Shown here piece by piece: positions 1 to 8,797 of a DNA stretch of 64,000 nt. Position numbers and translations under genes: made by a program. The stretch lies in assembly GCA_017569285.1 (NCBI GenBank), contig CP069419.1, positions 558,001-622,000 of the forward strand, read 5' to 3'. The notes under the pieces are model-generated. The model was given only the letters and a program-made list of their open reading frames with translations, was not told the DNA's origin and did no database searches. This DNA is from Clostridiales bacterium. Lineage in GTDB: Bacteria > Bacillota > Clostridia > Christensenellales > Aristaeellaceae. Position 1 is the stretch's first letter. Every line of letters begins with the position of its first letter.

Positions 1-2024
1 TGCGCACCGGTGCCGTTCAGGATCACCGCGCTCATCTCCGGCGCGAAACGGCGGATCTCGCTCAGCCAGTTGTAGGTCAGCGACGTCGGGGCGACCACCA
101 GGCTGGTGCGGCCGGTTTCCCGGGTAGCCTGCAGCAGGGCGATTACCTGGACTGTTTTTCCCAGTCCCATATCGTCCGCCAGGATCCCACCCATGTGCAT
201 GCGGTCCAGGGCATACATCCACTCATACCCGCGCATCTGGTAATCCCGCAGCGTCAGCCCGGGCGCCAGGGCAGGCGCCTGGATTCCCTGTTCCCCGTTC
301 ATCAGGGTCTCCGACATACGGCGGACGCTCTCGTCCGTTTCAATCGGGATTCCGCTGTTCTCCAGCATGCTGGCCAGGTAAGCCGCCCGATAGGCCCGCA
401 GGGTGATCACGTCCCGCTCGGGTTCGCTCCCGTCGCGCACCGCCGCCTCATAGATCCCGGCGGCGGCTTCCTCCCAGTCCCCGAGGCTGCTCAGGTCCAG
501 GAACTCCCCGCTCTTCAGCCGGAAATAGCGCCGCCTCCGGCTCAGCGCTTCGATGAGGTCCAGCAGTTCCTCCACCGGTTCGCCGTCCTTCAGCAGCATC
601 AGCTCCAGCTTTTCCCCGTTCATTCGGATACTGCCGCTCAGCACCGGCCTCCGGGGCATAATGCGCCGGAAATCCCGGCTGAGGAATACCTCGCTGACCT
701 CCTGCAGTTTTTTGACGCCCTCGCTGACAAAGCCAAACACTTCGTCGTTCCCGCTCAGGCGGATATTGTCCTTCCGGACGCGGAATCCCGCGTTCGCCAG
801 GATCTCCAGCACCAGGTGCTCTCCCTCGGCATCCCGCAGCAGCAGCTTTTCGCCCTTGTCCAGGGCGATTTTCTTCTCCACCGGGGCAAACGGGTTCAGC
901 ACCACGTCGCCGTAATGGAACTGGATGGAAGCCGTAACGCTCTTCCCGTCCCGGTCCAGGTAAACTTCCGTCCGCAGCGGCATCCGGATCAGCCGCTGCC
1001 GCAGGTCCCCGCTGATTTCCACGGCGCCACGCAGTTTGAGGTACGGCAGCACCTCCCCGATCACCCGGTCGGTTTCCTCCAGCGGATAATCGAACAGGCA
1101 CCTTCCTTCATACTGGTTTTTCCAGATCAGCAGGATCAGCTCCCGCTGGTTCTCCTCGGTCCGGATCAGGTTGCCGCCGGTCACCACCCAGGCGCAGTCT
1201 TCAGTTACCGGCAGCAGGTCTGCCGGCATCCGGGCCGCGGTCCGCAGCCCCCTCGGCCCGAGACTCATCTCAAACTGCAGGGCGATCGGTGCCCGCCGGA
1301 TCTGGCGGCAGCGGATCACCTTTCCGTTGCTGTCCATAATCCGCAGCGCCGTTTCCCCGATACGCTCCAGGATTTCCCGGGTAAACGGATCGGGCAGGTG
1401 CACCAGCCGGGCGCCCGAGCCGGTCCGCTCCCCTTCCCGGCCGGCAAACAGCTTCCGCAGCACGTCCAGCACTCGCATATCATCCCGGGAAAAGCGCATC
1501 CATTCCGGCTGCCAGGTAAATTCCTTGCCGAACGCCAGCGTTTCCCCGGCATCGACAGCATTCAGGAACGCCCGGATATCCCGCACGACGTAAAGCTTGT
1601 TTTCGCCGGCGCGGAGTCCGATCCGTACCTCCTGCCCCGGCTTCTGGGGCAGCACCAGCGTCACTTCCAGCCGGACGTTCGGCTCGGAAGGCATCTGGCG
1701 CAGGATCAGGTCGGTCAGCCCGGCCGCGTTCCGGGGCGCGTTCTTCTTCAGCATGGCTTCCGGAATCCCCGCCCGTTCGGCAGCCAGCCATGCCGCCACC
1801 GCGTGCCGGCAGCACCCCCGCTGGGTAAACAGTTCGCAGTCGCAGTGCAGTACGAGGCTCCGTCCCAGCGTCACGGTCCGGGGCGGTTTCCCGGCAACGG
1901 TATACCGCACCATGGCGCTGTCCTGATCGCTGACGCGGACGCTGCCTGCCTCCTCCAGTTCCTTTCCGGCGGCGAATTCCTCGGCGCCGGCCAGCCGTTC
2001 CATCTGCATCGGATTCAGTCTCAT
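1..2024 (-). CDS. SWIM zinc-finger SNF2-family helicase (5' part, cut by window edge)
   Basis: ATP-dependent DNA translocase of the bacterial SWIM/SNF2 type; its cellular role is not known from sequence. The reading frame stays open from the ATG at 2024 to the window edge (674 codons). An AGGAGA site lies about 8 bases upstream of the ATG. Residues 61-74 carry the SWIM zinc motif (C61-D-C63, C72-R-H74). A long SNF2-associated middle region follows, and near the edge the helicase starts with GGILADDMGLGKT (Walker A) and then VVAPTSL (motif Ia). The C-terminal helicase half lies outside the window. The gene is divergent from the amino-acid transporter. The family call is firm; the substrate is unknown. 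Confidence 0.9.
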   Translation of the reverse strand, partial: MRLNPMQMERLAGAEEFAAGKELEEAGSVRVSDQDSAMVRYTVAGKPPRTVTLGRSLVLHCDCELFTQRGCCRHAVAAWLAAERAGIPEAMLKKNAPRNAAGLTDLILRQMPSEPNVRLEVTLVLPQKPGQEVRIGLRAGENKLYVVRDIRAFLNAVDAGETLAFGKEFTWQPEWMRFSRDDMRVLDVLRKLFAGREGERTGSGARLVHLPDPFTREILERIGETALRIMDSNGKVIRCRQIRRAPIALQFEMSLGPRGLRTAARMPADLLPVTEDCAWVVTGGNLIRTEENQRELILLIWKNQYEGRCLFDYPLEETDRVIGEVLPYLKLRGAVEISGDLRQRLIRMPLRTEVYLDRDGKSVTASIQFHYGDVVLNPFAPVEKKIALDKGEKLLLRDAEGEHLVLEILANAGFRVRKDNIRLSGNDEVFGFVSEGVKKLQEVSEVFLSRDFRRIMPRRPVLSGSIRMNGEKLELMLLKDGEPVEELLDLIEALSRRRRYFRLKSGEFLDLSSLGDWEEAAAGIYEAAVRDGSEPERDVITLRAYRAAYLASMLENSGIPIETDESVRRMSETLMNGEQGIQAPALAPGLTLRDYQMRGYEWMYALDRMHMGGILADDMGLGKTVQVIALLQATRETGRTSLVVAPTSLTYNWLSEIRRFAPEMSAVILNGTGA

Positions 2025-2190
2025 CGCGGGTTCTCCTGTTCTCATCGTGCAAACTGCTAACCTATATAAATTCTCCCCTTTTCCGCTTTTTTCCTTTTAC
2101 ATTTTCAGAAAACGCACGGCTTTTTTCCGTTCTTTCCGCCCCGGAATCTCCCGGAAATATCCAGCGTATGCATATTCTTCCGGATTTAGT

Positions 2191-2299
2191 TGCATATTTA
2201 TGCATCTGTATTGAATTGTCCGCCTGCTTTTTCGCAATTATACAGTAATGAATGCTATGTACAGACGAAAAACATTCAAAACATGAATAAAAATGCATT
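2191..2299. promoter_or_regulatory. Two candidate ArgR/AhrC (arginine) boxes
   Basis: This lies in the 363-base gap between the SNF2 gene and the transporter. Bases 2282-2299 read CATGAATAAAAATGCATT, nearly identical to the Bacillus ARG box consensus CATGAATAAAAATKCAAK. A second site, TGCATATTTATGCA (2191-2204), has palindromic arms. The first site ends 6 bases before the -35 element at 2306. Two spaced boxes are usual for hexameric ArgR. The rest of the gap (2025-2190) is AT-rich and I see no gene in it. Binding is inferred. Confidence 0.6.
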
Positions 2300-2305
2300 T
2301 TGCCG

Positions 2306-2334
2306 TTGACAGGGGAAAAACCCGGTGATATACT
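2306..2334 (+). promoter_or_regulatory. Promoter of the amino-acid ABC transporter operon
   Basis: TTGACA at 2306-2311, a 17-base spacer and TATACT at 2329-2334, with TGA just before the -10 (extended -10). The start codon is at 2388. Confidence 0.85.
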
Positions 2335-2387
2335 TGCACTGTTTTCAATCCCAGGAATTGTGAATCACGAAAGAGAGGCTGAAATCA

Positions 2388-3149
2388 ATGAAAAAGAATC
2401 TGCTCGGAATCATCGCCCTGCTGCTGGCTATGCTGATGATCGGTACTGCCGCGGCTGAAACTGTGACCGTCGCATTCAACCCGGAATATCCCCCCTTCGA
2501 GTCTGTGGATGGTGAAAACTACGTCGGCTACGATGTGGACATGATCAATGCGATCGCTGAAAAAGCCGGTTTTGATGTCGAATTCGAAGCCATGGACTTC
2601 GACGCTGTCATCGCCGCGGTCATGACCAACAAAGACACCATTGGCGTTTCCGGCATCAGCATTACCGATGAGCGCAAGCTCAACGTCAATTTCTCCCAGG
2701 GCTATATCAACGCCGGCCTGATCGTTGTCATCAAAAAGGACAGCGGCTATGCTACCACGGAAGACCTGAAGGGCAAGGTCATCGGCGTCCAGCAGGGCAC
2801 CACGAGCGATTTTGCCGCGGAAGAGATCACCGGTATGGAAAACGTCGCCCAGTACAAGACTTTCCTCAATGCCATCATGGACCTCCAGGGCAACAAGATC
2901 GACGCGGTCATCGTGGACAAGCCGGTCGGCATGGCCATTCTGGCTTCCCTGAATGACGCCACCCTGGAAATCGTGGATATGGGCCTGCAGGCTGACTGGT
3001 ACGGCATCGAAGTCAACAAGGACAATGCTGAGCTCCTGGAGAAGATCGACAAGGCCATCGATGAACTGAAGGCCGAAGGCTTCTTCGAAGCGCTGGAAGA
3101 AAAGCACCTGACCAAGACCGAGTTCGACGCGGAGGAAGCGGCCGAATAA
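2388..3149 (+). CDS. Polar amino-acid ABC transporter substrate-binding protein (SBP family 3)
   Basis: Captures an amino acid outside the membrane and passes it to the permease encoded next. The 253-residue protein has a signal peptide (MKKNLLGIIALLLAMLMIG) with a likely cut after TAAA, then the family 3 fold starting VTVAFNPEYPPFE and GYDVDMINAIAEKAG, with the ligand-binding VSGISITDERK region. There is no cysteine at the cut site, so the usual lipoprotein anchor is absent. The tail is acidic (EFDAEEAAE). It is the first gene of a three-gene operon. The nearby arginine-box-like sites suggest arginine or a related amino acid as substrate, by inference only. Confidence 0.9.
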   Translation: MKKNLLGIIALLLAMLMIGTAAAETVTVAFNPEYPPFESVDGENYVGYDVDMINAIAEKAGFDVEFEAMDFDAVIAAVMTNKDTIGVSGISITDERKLNVNFSQGYINAGLIVVIKKDSGYATTEDLKGKVIGVQQGTTSDFAAEEITGMENVAQYKTFLNAIMDLQGNKIDAVIVDKPVGMAILASLNDATLEIVDMGLQADWYGIEVNKDNAELLEKIDKAIDELKAEGFFEALEEKHLTKTEFDAEEAAE

Positions 3150-3167
3150 GCGTTCTGCCGGGTGGTA

Positions 3168-3200
3168 CAAAGCCGTAGAGAAAATTTCTCTACGGCTTTG
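3168..3200 (+). terminator. Intercistronic hairpin after the binding-protein gene
   Basis: A 16-base perfect inverted repeat (3168-3183 and 3185-3200) with almost no spacer and no T-run after it. It probably stabilises the upstream mRNA or attenuates read-through, giving more binding protein than permease. It is not a strong stand-alone terminator. Confidence 0.7.
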
Positions 3201-3226
3201 ATCGATATAACAGTAAGGAGAATCCC

Positions 3227-4027
3227 ATGACCATTTTTGAACAATGGTGGCAGCCGATTGAAGCCCTCGTCAAATCCGGGCAGCCGCTGAATTTCTTCCA
3301 GTCCCTTTACAAGGAAATCTATATGAACGCCATCTTCGGCGACCGCTGGCTCCAGTACCTGAACGGCCTGCTGGTCACCCTGGAGGTCAGCCTCCTGGCG
3401 ATCATTTTCGGTACTTTATTGGGTACGATCCTCGCCGTCCTCCGGCTTCCCGAAGTAACGGAATACCGTTACCGCGGCACGGATCCCTTCAAAAAGCTGG
3501 GCAACTGGATCCTTCGCTTCCTGTGCGGCTTTGCGAAGTTCTATATTGACCTGATCCGCGGAACGCCGCTGCTGCTCCAGGTGCTGATTATCAACTTCGG
3601 AATCTTCGGCTCCATCCGCATCGAAAAGGTGATCGTTGGCGTCATCGCCTGCGGCATCAACAGCGCCGCGTATGTGGCTGAGATTGTCCGCGGCGGCATC
3701 ATGTCCGTGGACAAGGGGCAAACCGAAGCAGGCCGTTCCCTGGGCTTCTCCGGAACCAAGACCATGTTCTGGATTATCCTCCCCCAGGCGGCCAAATCCG
3801 CCCTCCCCAGCCTGTGCAACGAGTTCATCGCCCTGATCAAGGAAACGTCCATCCTGTCCTATATCGCGCTGACGGAGCTCACCAAGGCCGGTGACTATAT
3901 CCGGTCCAGGACGTATTCCGCCTTTACCCCGTATATTATCTCCGGTCTCCTTTACCTGCTCGTTACGATTGTACTGACCAAACTGATCGGGAAACTGGAA
4001 AGGAGGCTGCGTCAAAGTGACCACTGA
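3227..4027 (+). CDS. Amino-acid ABC transporter permease (HisM/GlnP family)
   Basis: Membrane channel subunit of the polar amino-acid importer. The 266-residue protein has several hydrophobic segments ([21 protein letters not shown] and others) and the cytoplasmic EAA loop around [22 protein letters not shown], which docks on the ATPase. The ATG at 3227 follows AAGGAG at 3215-3220. The hairpin at 3168-3200 separates it from the binding-protein gene, and it overlaps the ATPase gene by 11 bases, so it is clearly in the same operon. The length is slightly above the usual 220-230 residues because of an extra N-terminal stretch and a loop after the second segment. Confidence 0.93.
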   Translation: MTIFEQWWQPIEALVKSGQPLNFFQSLYKEIYMNAIFGDRWLQYLNGLLVTLEVSLLAIIFGTLLGTILAVLRLPEVTEYRYRGTDPFKKLGNWILRFLCGFAKFYIDLIRGTPLLLQVLIINFGIFGSIRIEKVIVGVIACGINSAAYVAEIVRGGIMSVDKGQTEAGRSLGFSGTKTMFWIILPQAAKSALPSLCNEFIALIKETSILSYIALTELTKAGDYIRSRTYSAFTPYIISGLLYLLVTIVLTKLIGKLERRLRQSDH

Positions 4028-4766
4028 GAATTCTGTTATCATCTCCGTCCGCAACCTGGCCAAGCATTTCAACGGCGGGGAGCTGCAGGCGCTCCGCGGT
4101 GTGGATGTGGATATCCATAAAGGCGAAGTGGTGGTAATCATCGGGCCTTCCGGCAGCGGCAAAAGCACTTTCCTGCGCTGCCTCAACCTGCTGGAACTGC
4201 CCACCGCCGGCGTCATTACCTTCGAGGGTACGGATATCACCGATCCCAAGGTCAATATCAATATCCACCGCCAGAAGATGGGCATGGTCTTCCAGCATTT
4301 CAACCTGTTCCCCCACATGACAGTCCTGGGAAACATGACACTGGCCCCGATCAAACTGCTGAAGAAATCCAAGGCTGAAGCTGAAAAAACCGCCATGTCC
4401 CTGCTGGAACGCGTCAACCTCGCCGACCGGGCAAACGCCTATCCCAGCCAGCTGTCCGGCGGCCAGAAGCAGCGCGTCGCGATTGTCCGTGCCCTTTGCA
4501 TGGAGCCCCAGGTGATGCTCTTTGATGAGCCCACTTCCGCCCTGGATCCGGAGATGGTCGGCGAAGTGCTCGACGTAATGAAGGAACTGGCGCAGAGCGG
4601 GATGACCATGGTTTGTGTTACACATGAAATGGGATTTGCCCGTGAAGTAGCTGACCGCGTTCTCTTTTTTGACGAAGGGAAGCTCGTGGAGGAAGGGACC
4701 CCGGCCGAAATCTTTACTGCTGCCAAAGAGCAGCGTACCCGGGATTTCCTGAAGAAGGTCCTGTAA
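4017..4766 (+). CDS. Amino-acid ABC transporter ATP-binding protein (GlnQ/ArtP type)
   Basis: Hydrolyses ATP to drive the importer from the cytoplasmic side. The 249 residues include Walker [10 protein letters not shown], the Q-loop [16 protein letters not shown], the signature [15 protein letters not shown], Walker [14 protein letters not shown] and the H-loop CVTHEMGFA, all intact. Translation starts at GTG 4017, with AGGAGG at 4001-4006 inside the end of the permease gene. The length is normal for the family. No clear terminator follows before 4800. Confidence 0.95.
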   Translation: MTTENSVIISVRNLAKHFNGGELQALRGVDVDIHKGEVVVIIGPSGSGKSTFLRCLNLLELPTAGVITFEGTDITDPKVNINIHRQKMGMVFQHFNLFPHMTVLGNMTLAPIKLLKKSKAEAEKTAMSLLERVNLADRANAYPSQLSGGQKQRVAIVRALCMEPQVMLFDEPTSALDPEMVGEVLDVMKELAQSGMTMVCVTHEMGFAREVADRVLFFDEGKLVEEGTPAEIFTAAKEQRTRDFLKKVL

Positions 4767-4831
4767 TCTTCCGTTTCGGACCACTCTTCTATAAAACGAA
4801 TAGAAAAAAGTATATTCCGGATGAAGGAATT

Positions 4832-4854
4832 ACATATTGAGACGTAGAATATGT
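4832..4854. promoter_or_regulatory. Candidate operator palindrome before the GGDEF gene
   Basis: ACATATT (4832-4838) and its reverse complement AATATGT (4848-4854) are separated by 9 bases, in the AT-rich gap before the cyclase gene. This may be a regulator site; no clear promoter could be placed. Confidence 0.3.
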
Positions 4855-4925
4855 CTGTAAAGTAACTTTCAGTGCGTTATTCTCGTCTCATATTTCTTTG
4901 TTTCCGAAAAGGGAGTGGACATTCT

Positions 4926-6860
4926 GTGATTGCCGGAAAGCGGAAGACGATCGGCGTCTTCCTCTGCAAAGCCTATTCTGTCTTCGACAATGCGGTTTAC
5001 GGGGTGCTGGAAGAGCTGTCCCGCAAGCTGGACTATGACGTGGTGGTTTTCTCCACGGTTGGTTACTTCGCCAGCCAGAATGAATACGACGCACAGGAGC
5101 GCCGCATGTTCTCCTTTGCGCCGATTGAGAAGCTGGACGGAATCCTGATGGCCCCGGACACCTATGAAATCGAAGGGTTCCGGGATGCCCTGCTGAACGA
5201 AATCCGCCGCCGGGCCGCCTGCCCGGTGGTGGCTGTCCGCCATTTCAGCGATGAGTTTGACTGCACCTACACGGATGAGGATATCACCATCCGTCCCCTC
5301 ATCCGCCACCTGCTGGATGACCACGATCTGACGCAGATTGCGTTCCTCGCCGGGTATCCCGGCCATCCGGACAGCGAATTCCGCCTGGCAGCCTTCCGCC
5401 GGGAAATGGCCGACCATGGAATTGAAATTGATGATCAGCGGGACGTCTTCTATGGGAACATGTGGTATACCTGCAGTGAAGACGCTTACAGGCATTTCTT
5501 TGTGGATAATGAAGCCCCGCAGGCCGTGGTCTGCGCCAACGACTTCATGGCCGTCGGCCTGGAGCGGGAACTGGCCGGGCACGGCATCAAAGTGCCGGAC
5601 GACGTGATCGTCACCGGCTATGACAACATACCGGATATTACGCTGGACTGTTCCACGCTGACCACGGTGGAGCAGGATTTCGAAGCCATGGTTCGCATGG
5701 GGTTTGAGGAGCTGGACCGCCAGATCCGTACCGGGGATTCCCCGGACCGGCATCATGATGTTCGCCGGATTCCGGTGCCCGGAAAGCTGATCTTTGGCGA
5801 AAGCTGCGGCTGCAGCGAGCGTCCGCAGGACCAGTACCGGGAGCTGAGCATCCTGCGTTCCGCCGAGGCGGACCGCCTGGGCGGCCGGGAAGTCAACATG
5901 ACCTATTTCACCATTGAAACCAGCGCGGCGGATACCATCGAAGAGCTCCATGCCGCCCTGGACAAAAAGAAGGCAGACACCCCCATGATCCGGGATTTCT
6001 ACCTCTGCCTGTTTGAGGAAAGCCGGAAAGCGGACGGGGAACGGATCTTTGCCGAGCAGATGACCGATACGGCCTGCCTGGTGCATTCCATGCGGGACAA
6101 GCAGGATAACGGAATGCCGATGATTTCCTTCAGCCGCCGGGACCTGCTTCCCCAGATGGCGGAGCGCGCAGATGAACCGCAGGTATTTTACCTGACGCTG
6201 CTGCACCAGCGGGAATTCAATTACGGCTATGCGGTATTCCATTATGACAGCGGCGAGCTCCCGACCGCCTTTTTCCAGCACTGGAGCGTAACGCTCTCCG
6301 GTGCGCTGCGGAACATCCACAACCGGGATGAACTGCGCCGCCTCTACGAAGAAAGGCGCCTCAGCAGCATCACGGACGTGCTCACGCGCCTGGATAACCG
6401 CCGCGGGATCATGGAAAAGGTAGAACCGCAGTGGAATACCCTCTGCTTGGAGCATGCAACCGTCGGCTTCATCTCCTTTGACCTGGACAACCTCAAGGGC
6501 GTCAACGACACCTACGGCCACCAGGCCGGGGATTTCGCCATCCGGCTGATCGCCGAGGCCATCCGTGGTTCCCTGCCGAAAAACGGCATCGGTGCACGGA
6601 TGGGCGGTGATGAATTCCTCGTCTTCCTCCCCCGCACCAGTGAAATGGATACGAAGCGGTTTGTCCTTTCCTTTGAGCAGAAGCTCAGGGAACTCAACCT
6701 CCGGGAAGACCGTTCCTTTGAGGTCAGTGCCAGCTGCGGTGCCTATGTGACGTCACTGGAAAACGGCATGACATTTGAAGACTGCCTCCACCACAGCGAC
6801 AAGATGATGTATCAGGTGAAGGAAAAGCACCGGGCAGCCAGGAAACTTCAATGCCGGTAA
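4926..6860 (+). CDS. Diguanylate cyclase with LacI-type ligand-binding sensor domain
   Basis: Predicted to make cyclic di-GMP in response to a small molecule. The N-terminal ~290 residues look like the sugar-binding part of LacI-family regulators (KRKTIGVFLC start, GYDNIP, LTTVEQDFEAMVRMGFEEL and GKLIFGESCGC) but with no DNA-binding helix-turn-helix and no signal or membrane segment. A linker region follows, then a GGDEF domain (SSITDVLTRLDNRRG, FDLDNLKGVNDTYGH, and intact MGGDEF near residue 560). The RxxD inhibitory site five residues before GGDEF is missing. I place the start at GTG 4926, behind GGGAGTGG; an upstream GTG at 4872 lacks a good site. The length is 644 residues. Confidence 0.85.
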   Translation: MIAGKRKTIGVFLCKAYSVFDNAVYGVLEELSRKLDYDVVVFSTVGYFASQNEYDAQERRMFSFAPIEKLDGILMAPDTYEIEGFRDALLNEIRRRAACPVVAVRHFSDEFDCTYTDEDITIRPLIRHLLDDHDLTQIAFLAGYPGHPDSEFRLAAFRREMADHGIEIDDQRDVFYGNMWYTCSEDAYRHFFVDNEAPQAVVCANDFMAVGLERELAGHGIKVPDDVIVTGYDNIPDITLDCSTLTTVEQDFEAMVRMGFEELDRQIRTGDSPDRHHDVRRIPVPGKLIFGESCGCSERPQDQYRELSILRSAEADRLGGREVNMTYFTIETSAADTIEELHAALDKKKADTPMIRDFYLCLFEESRKADGERIFAEQMTDTACLVHSMRDKQDNGMPMISFSRRDLLPQMAERADEPQVFYLTLLHQREFNYGYAVFHYDSGELPTAFFQHWSVTLSGALRNIHNRDELRRLYEERRLSSITDVLTRLDNRRGIMEKVEPQWNTLCLEHATVGFISFDLDNLKGVNDTYGHQAGDFAIRLIAEAIRGSLPKNGIGARMGGDEFLVFLPRTSEMDTKRFVLSFEQKLRELNLREDRSFEVSASCGAYVTSLENGMTFEDCLHHSDKMMYQVKEKHRAARKLQCR

Positions 6861-6880
6861 AGAAGTGAAAAGCATAGGAA

Positions 6881-6912
6881 AACGGGAAGCAGTTAACTGC
6901 TTCCCGTTCTTT
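6881..6912. terminator. Bidirectional terminator between GGDEF gene and rplA operon
   Basis: A perfect 28-base palindrome (6881-6908). On the plus strand CTTTTT follows; on the minus strand TTTTCC follows. It closes the cyclase gene and the convergent ribosomal operon. Confidence 0.85.
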
Positions 6913-6923
6913 TTCGGTTCTGA

Positions 6924-7613
6924 TCAGAACTTCAGCGGATTGACACGCACGGAGGGACCCATGGTGCTGGAGAGATAAACACTCTTCATATAGGTTCCCT
7001 TCGCGGCAGCAGGCTTCGCCTTGTTGATCGCTTCCATCAGGACGTTCAGGTTCTCCTGCAGCTTTTCCTTGCCGAAGGAAACCTTGCCGATCGGGCAGTG
7101 GATAATCGCGGTCTTGTCGAGGCGGTACTCCACCTTACCGGCTTTGATATCCTTCACGGCCCGGGTGATGTCCATGGTCACGGTGCCGGACTTCGGGTTG
7201 GGCATCAGGCCCTTCGGGCCCAGCACACGACCGATGCGGCCGACCATACCCATCATATCAGGGGTGGCCACGCAGACGTCGAATTCGAACCAGTTCTCCT
7301 GCTGGATCTTCTGGATCATTTCTTCAGCGCCTACATAATCGGCACCGGCTTCTTCCGCTTCCTTGGCCTTGTCGCCCTTGGCGATGACCAGCACGCGGAT
7401 GGTGCGGCCGGTTCCATGGGGCAGGACCACGGCGCCGCGGACCTGCTGGTCAGCATGGCGGGGGTCGACGCCCAGACGGACGGAGATTTCCACGGTCTCG
7501 TCGAACTTGGCCTTGCCGGTCTGTACAACCAGGTCAACGGCCTCTTCGGGATCGTACTGCTTCAGGTGGTCGATCAGCTTCAGGCTGTCGCTGTATTTCT
7601 TACCATGTTTCAT
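6924..7613 (-). CDS. rplA: 50S ribosomal protein L1
   Basis: Binds 23S rRNA at the L1 stalk, helps release deacylated tRNA and usually represses its own operon. The 229-residue protein has the family landmarks [27 protein letters not shown] and [22 protein letters not shown] choose the ATG at 7613 (MKHGKKYSD) because GGGAGG at 7624-7629 is 10 bases away; the ATG at 7622 is too close and the ATG at 7631 precedes that site. It is the last gene of the translation operon and is followed by the terminator at 6881-6912. In most Firmicutes rplJ-rplL would follow; here they do not. Confidence 0.97.
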   Translation of the reverse strand: MKHGKKYSDSLKLIDHLKQYDPEEAVDLVVQTGKAKFDETVEISVRLGVDPRHADQQVRGAVVLPHGTGRTIRVLVIAKGDKAKEAEEAGADYVGAEEMIQKIQQENWFEFDVCVATPDMMGMVGRIGRVLGPKGLMPNPKSGTVTMDITRAVKDIKAGKVEYRLDKTAIIHCPIGKVSFGKEKLQENLNVLMEAINKAKPAAAKGTYMKSVYLSSTMGPSVRVNPLKF

Positions 7614-7687
7614 TTGTTTCATTCCTCCCATGTGGTATTAGCGGCACATTGTCCTCCCACATTGATCAGGGGCTGCGCCCCGATTTG

Positions 7688-8113
7688 TTACTCTTCGACG
7701 GTCACGCCCATGCTGCGGGCGGTTCCGGCCACCATGCTCATGGCGGCTTCGATGCTGCCGGCGTTCAGGTCGGGCATCTTAATGGTAGCAATCTTACGGC
7801 ACTGCTCCTTGGTCAGCTGGCCAACTTTTTCCTTGTTGGGACGGCCGCTGGCCTTCTGCAGGTTCAGTTCCTTCTTGATCAGCACGGGCGCCGGAGGCGT
7901 CTTGGTGATGAAGGTGAACGTACGGTCGGTGTAAACCGTGATCACCACGGGGATGATCATGCCGGCTTCCTTGGCCGTGCGGTCATTGAATTCCTTGCAG
8001 AATCCGGGAATGTTCACGCCGTGCTGGCCCAGCGCGGGACCGATCGGCGGAGCGGGTGTTGCCTTACCGGCAGGAACCTGCAGCTTGATATAAGCCTGTA
8101 CTTTCTTTGCCAT
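7688..8113 (-). CDS. rplK: 50S ribosomal protein L11
   Basis: Part of the GTPase-associated centre of the large subunit, contacting elongation factors and RelA-type enzymes. The 141 residues are full length, with the conserved [25 protein letters not shown] start and [13 protein letters not shown] in the RNA-binding C-terminal half. GGAGGT lies 9 bases before the ATG. A 129-base leader separates it from nusG and contains the likely L1-binding motif (8138-8175). It is followed by rplA. Confidence 0.97.
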   Translation of the reverse strand: MAKKVQAYIKLQVPAGKATPAPPIGPALGQHGVNIPGFCKEFNDRTAKEAGMIIPVVITVYTDRTFTFITKTPPAPVLIKKELNLQKASGRPNKEKVGQLTKEQCRKIATIKMPDLNAGSIEAAMSMVAGTARSMGVTVEE

Positions 8114-8137
8114 TTGAGTGGCACCTCCATAAATAAA

Positions 8138-8175
8138 TGTGGTAGAGCGGAAGCCTCTGGCTTCCTCCCACGATC
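8138..8175 (-). promoter_or_regulatory. Probable L1-binding leader (rplK-rplA autoregulation)
   Basis: On the minus strand the RNA reads GUGGGAGG, then a small hairpin (GGAAGCC-AGA-GGCUUCC), then CUCUACCAC. The outer GUGG/CCAC stem with the GUGGGAGG and UACCAC flanks copies the L1 site in 23S rRNA helices 76-77. It sits just before rplK, where L1 repression of rplK-rplA is known in other bacteria. A second, larger GC hairpin lies next to it at about 8180-8216. Confidence 0.65.
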
Positions 8176-8242
8176 ATGCAGGGGAGAGCCCCTTCCGGCG
8201 GCTCTTCCCCGTTGCATCGATTCGTTGCACAGGAGCGGGGAA

Positions 8243-8779
8243 TCAGTTGTCTTTCTCGACCTGGTCGATATCCACTTCCACGGGCATTTCCCGGCCAAGG
8301 AACATCTGCACCTTGACGGTCAGCTTGCCGCGGACCGTGTCCACGTCTTCCACCACGCCGCTGAAATTTTCCAGAGGACCGGACAGAATCCGGACGTTTT
8401 CGCCGATCGCGAATCCGAAGTCGACGCTGGACTGCTCGGTATTGAGCATCATGTCCACTTCTTCCTGGGTCAGCGGAACAGGTTTGGAATCAGGACCCAC
8501 AAAGCCCGTCACGCCGCGGGTATTCCGCACGACGTACCAGCTTTCGCTGGTCTCGATCATGTGCACCAGCACATAACCGGGATAAACCTTCCGGGTGCTT
8601 TTGACGCGCTTTCCGTTCCGGATCTCCATGACTTCTTCCATGGGAACGCGGACGTCCAGGATCAGGTCCTGCATTCCGTTGTTTTCAACGGACTTTTCCA
8701 GCGTGTCCTTCACCTTGTTCTCATAGCCGGAATAGGTGTGGATGACATACCAGCAGGCCTCTTTCTTGTTTTCAGCCAT
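8243..8779 (-). CDS. nusG: Transcription termination/antitermination factor NusG
   Basis: Rides on RNA polymerase and affects pausing, termination and coupling to the ribosome. The 178 residues show the NGN domain (CWYVIHTYSGYENKV, RKVYPGYVLVHM, VRNTRGVTGFVG) and the C-terminal KOW domain (GENVRILSGPLENFSGVVEDVD). The length is normal. Translation starts at ATG 8779 behind GGAGAG. It lies 18 bases after secE, the usual pairing, and before rplK-rplA. Confidence 0.97.
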   Translation of the reverse strand: MAENKKEACWYVIHTYSGYENKVKDTLEKSVENNGMQDLILDVRVPMEEVMEIRNGKRVKSTRKVYPGYVLVHMIETSESWYVVRNTRGVTGFVGPDSKPVPLTQEEVDMMLNTEQSSVDFGFAIGENVRILSGPLENFSGVVEDVDTVRGKLTVKVQMFLGREMPVEVDIDQVEKDN

Positions 8780-8797
8780 GACTGTCTCTCCTATGAA

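Noticed and set aside
195-2060. 621-codon plus-strand frame over the SNF2 gene
   Set aside because: The minus-strand frame has SWIM and helicase motifs; the plus frame is His/Pro/Gln-rich noise.
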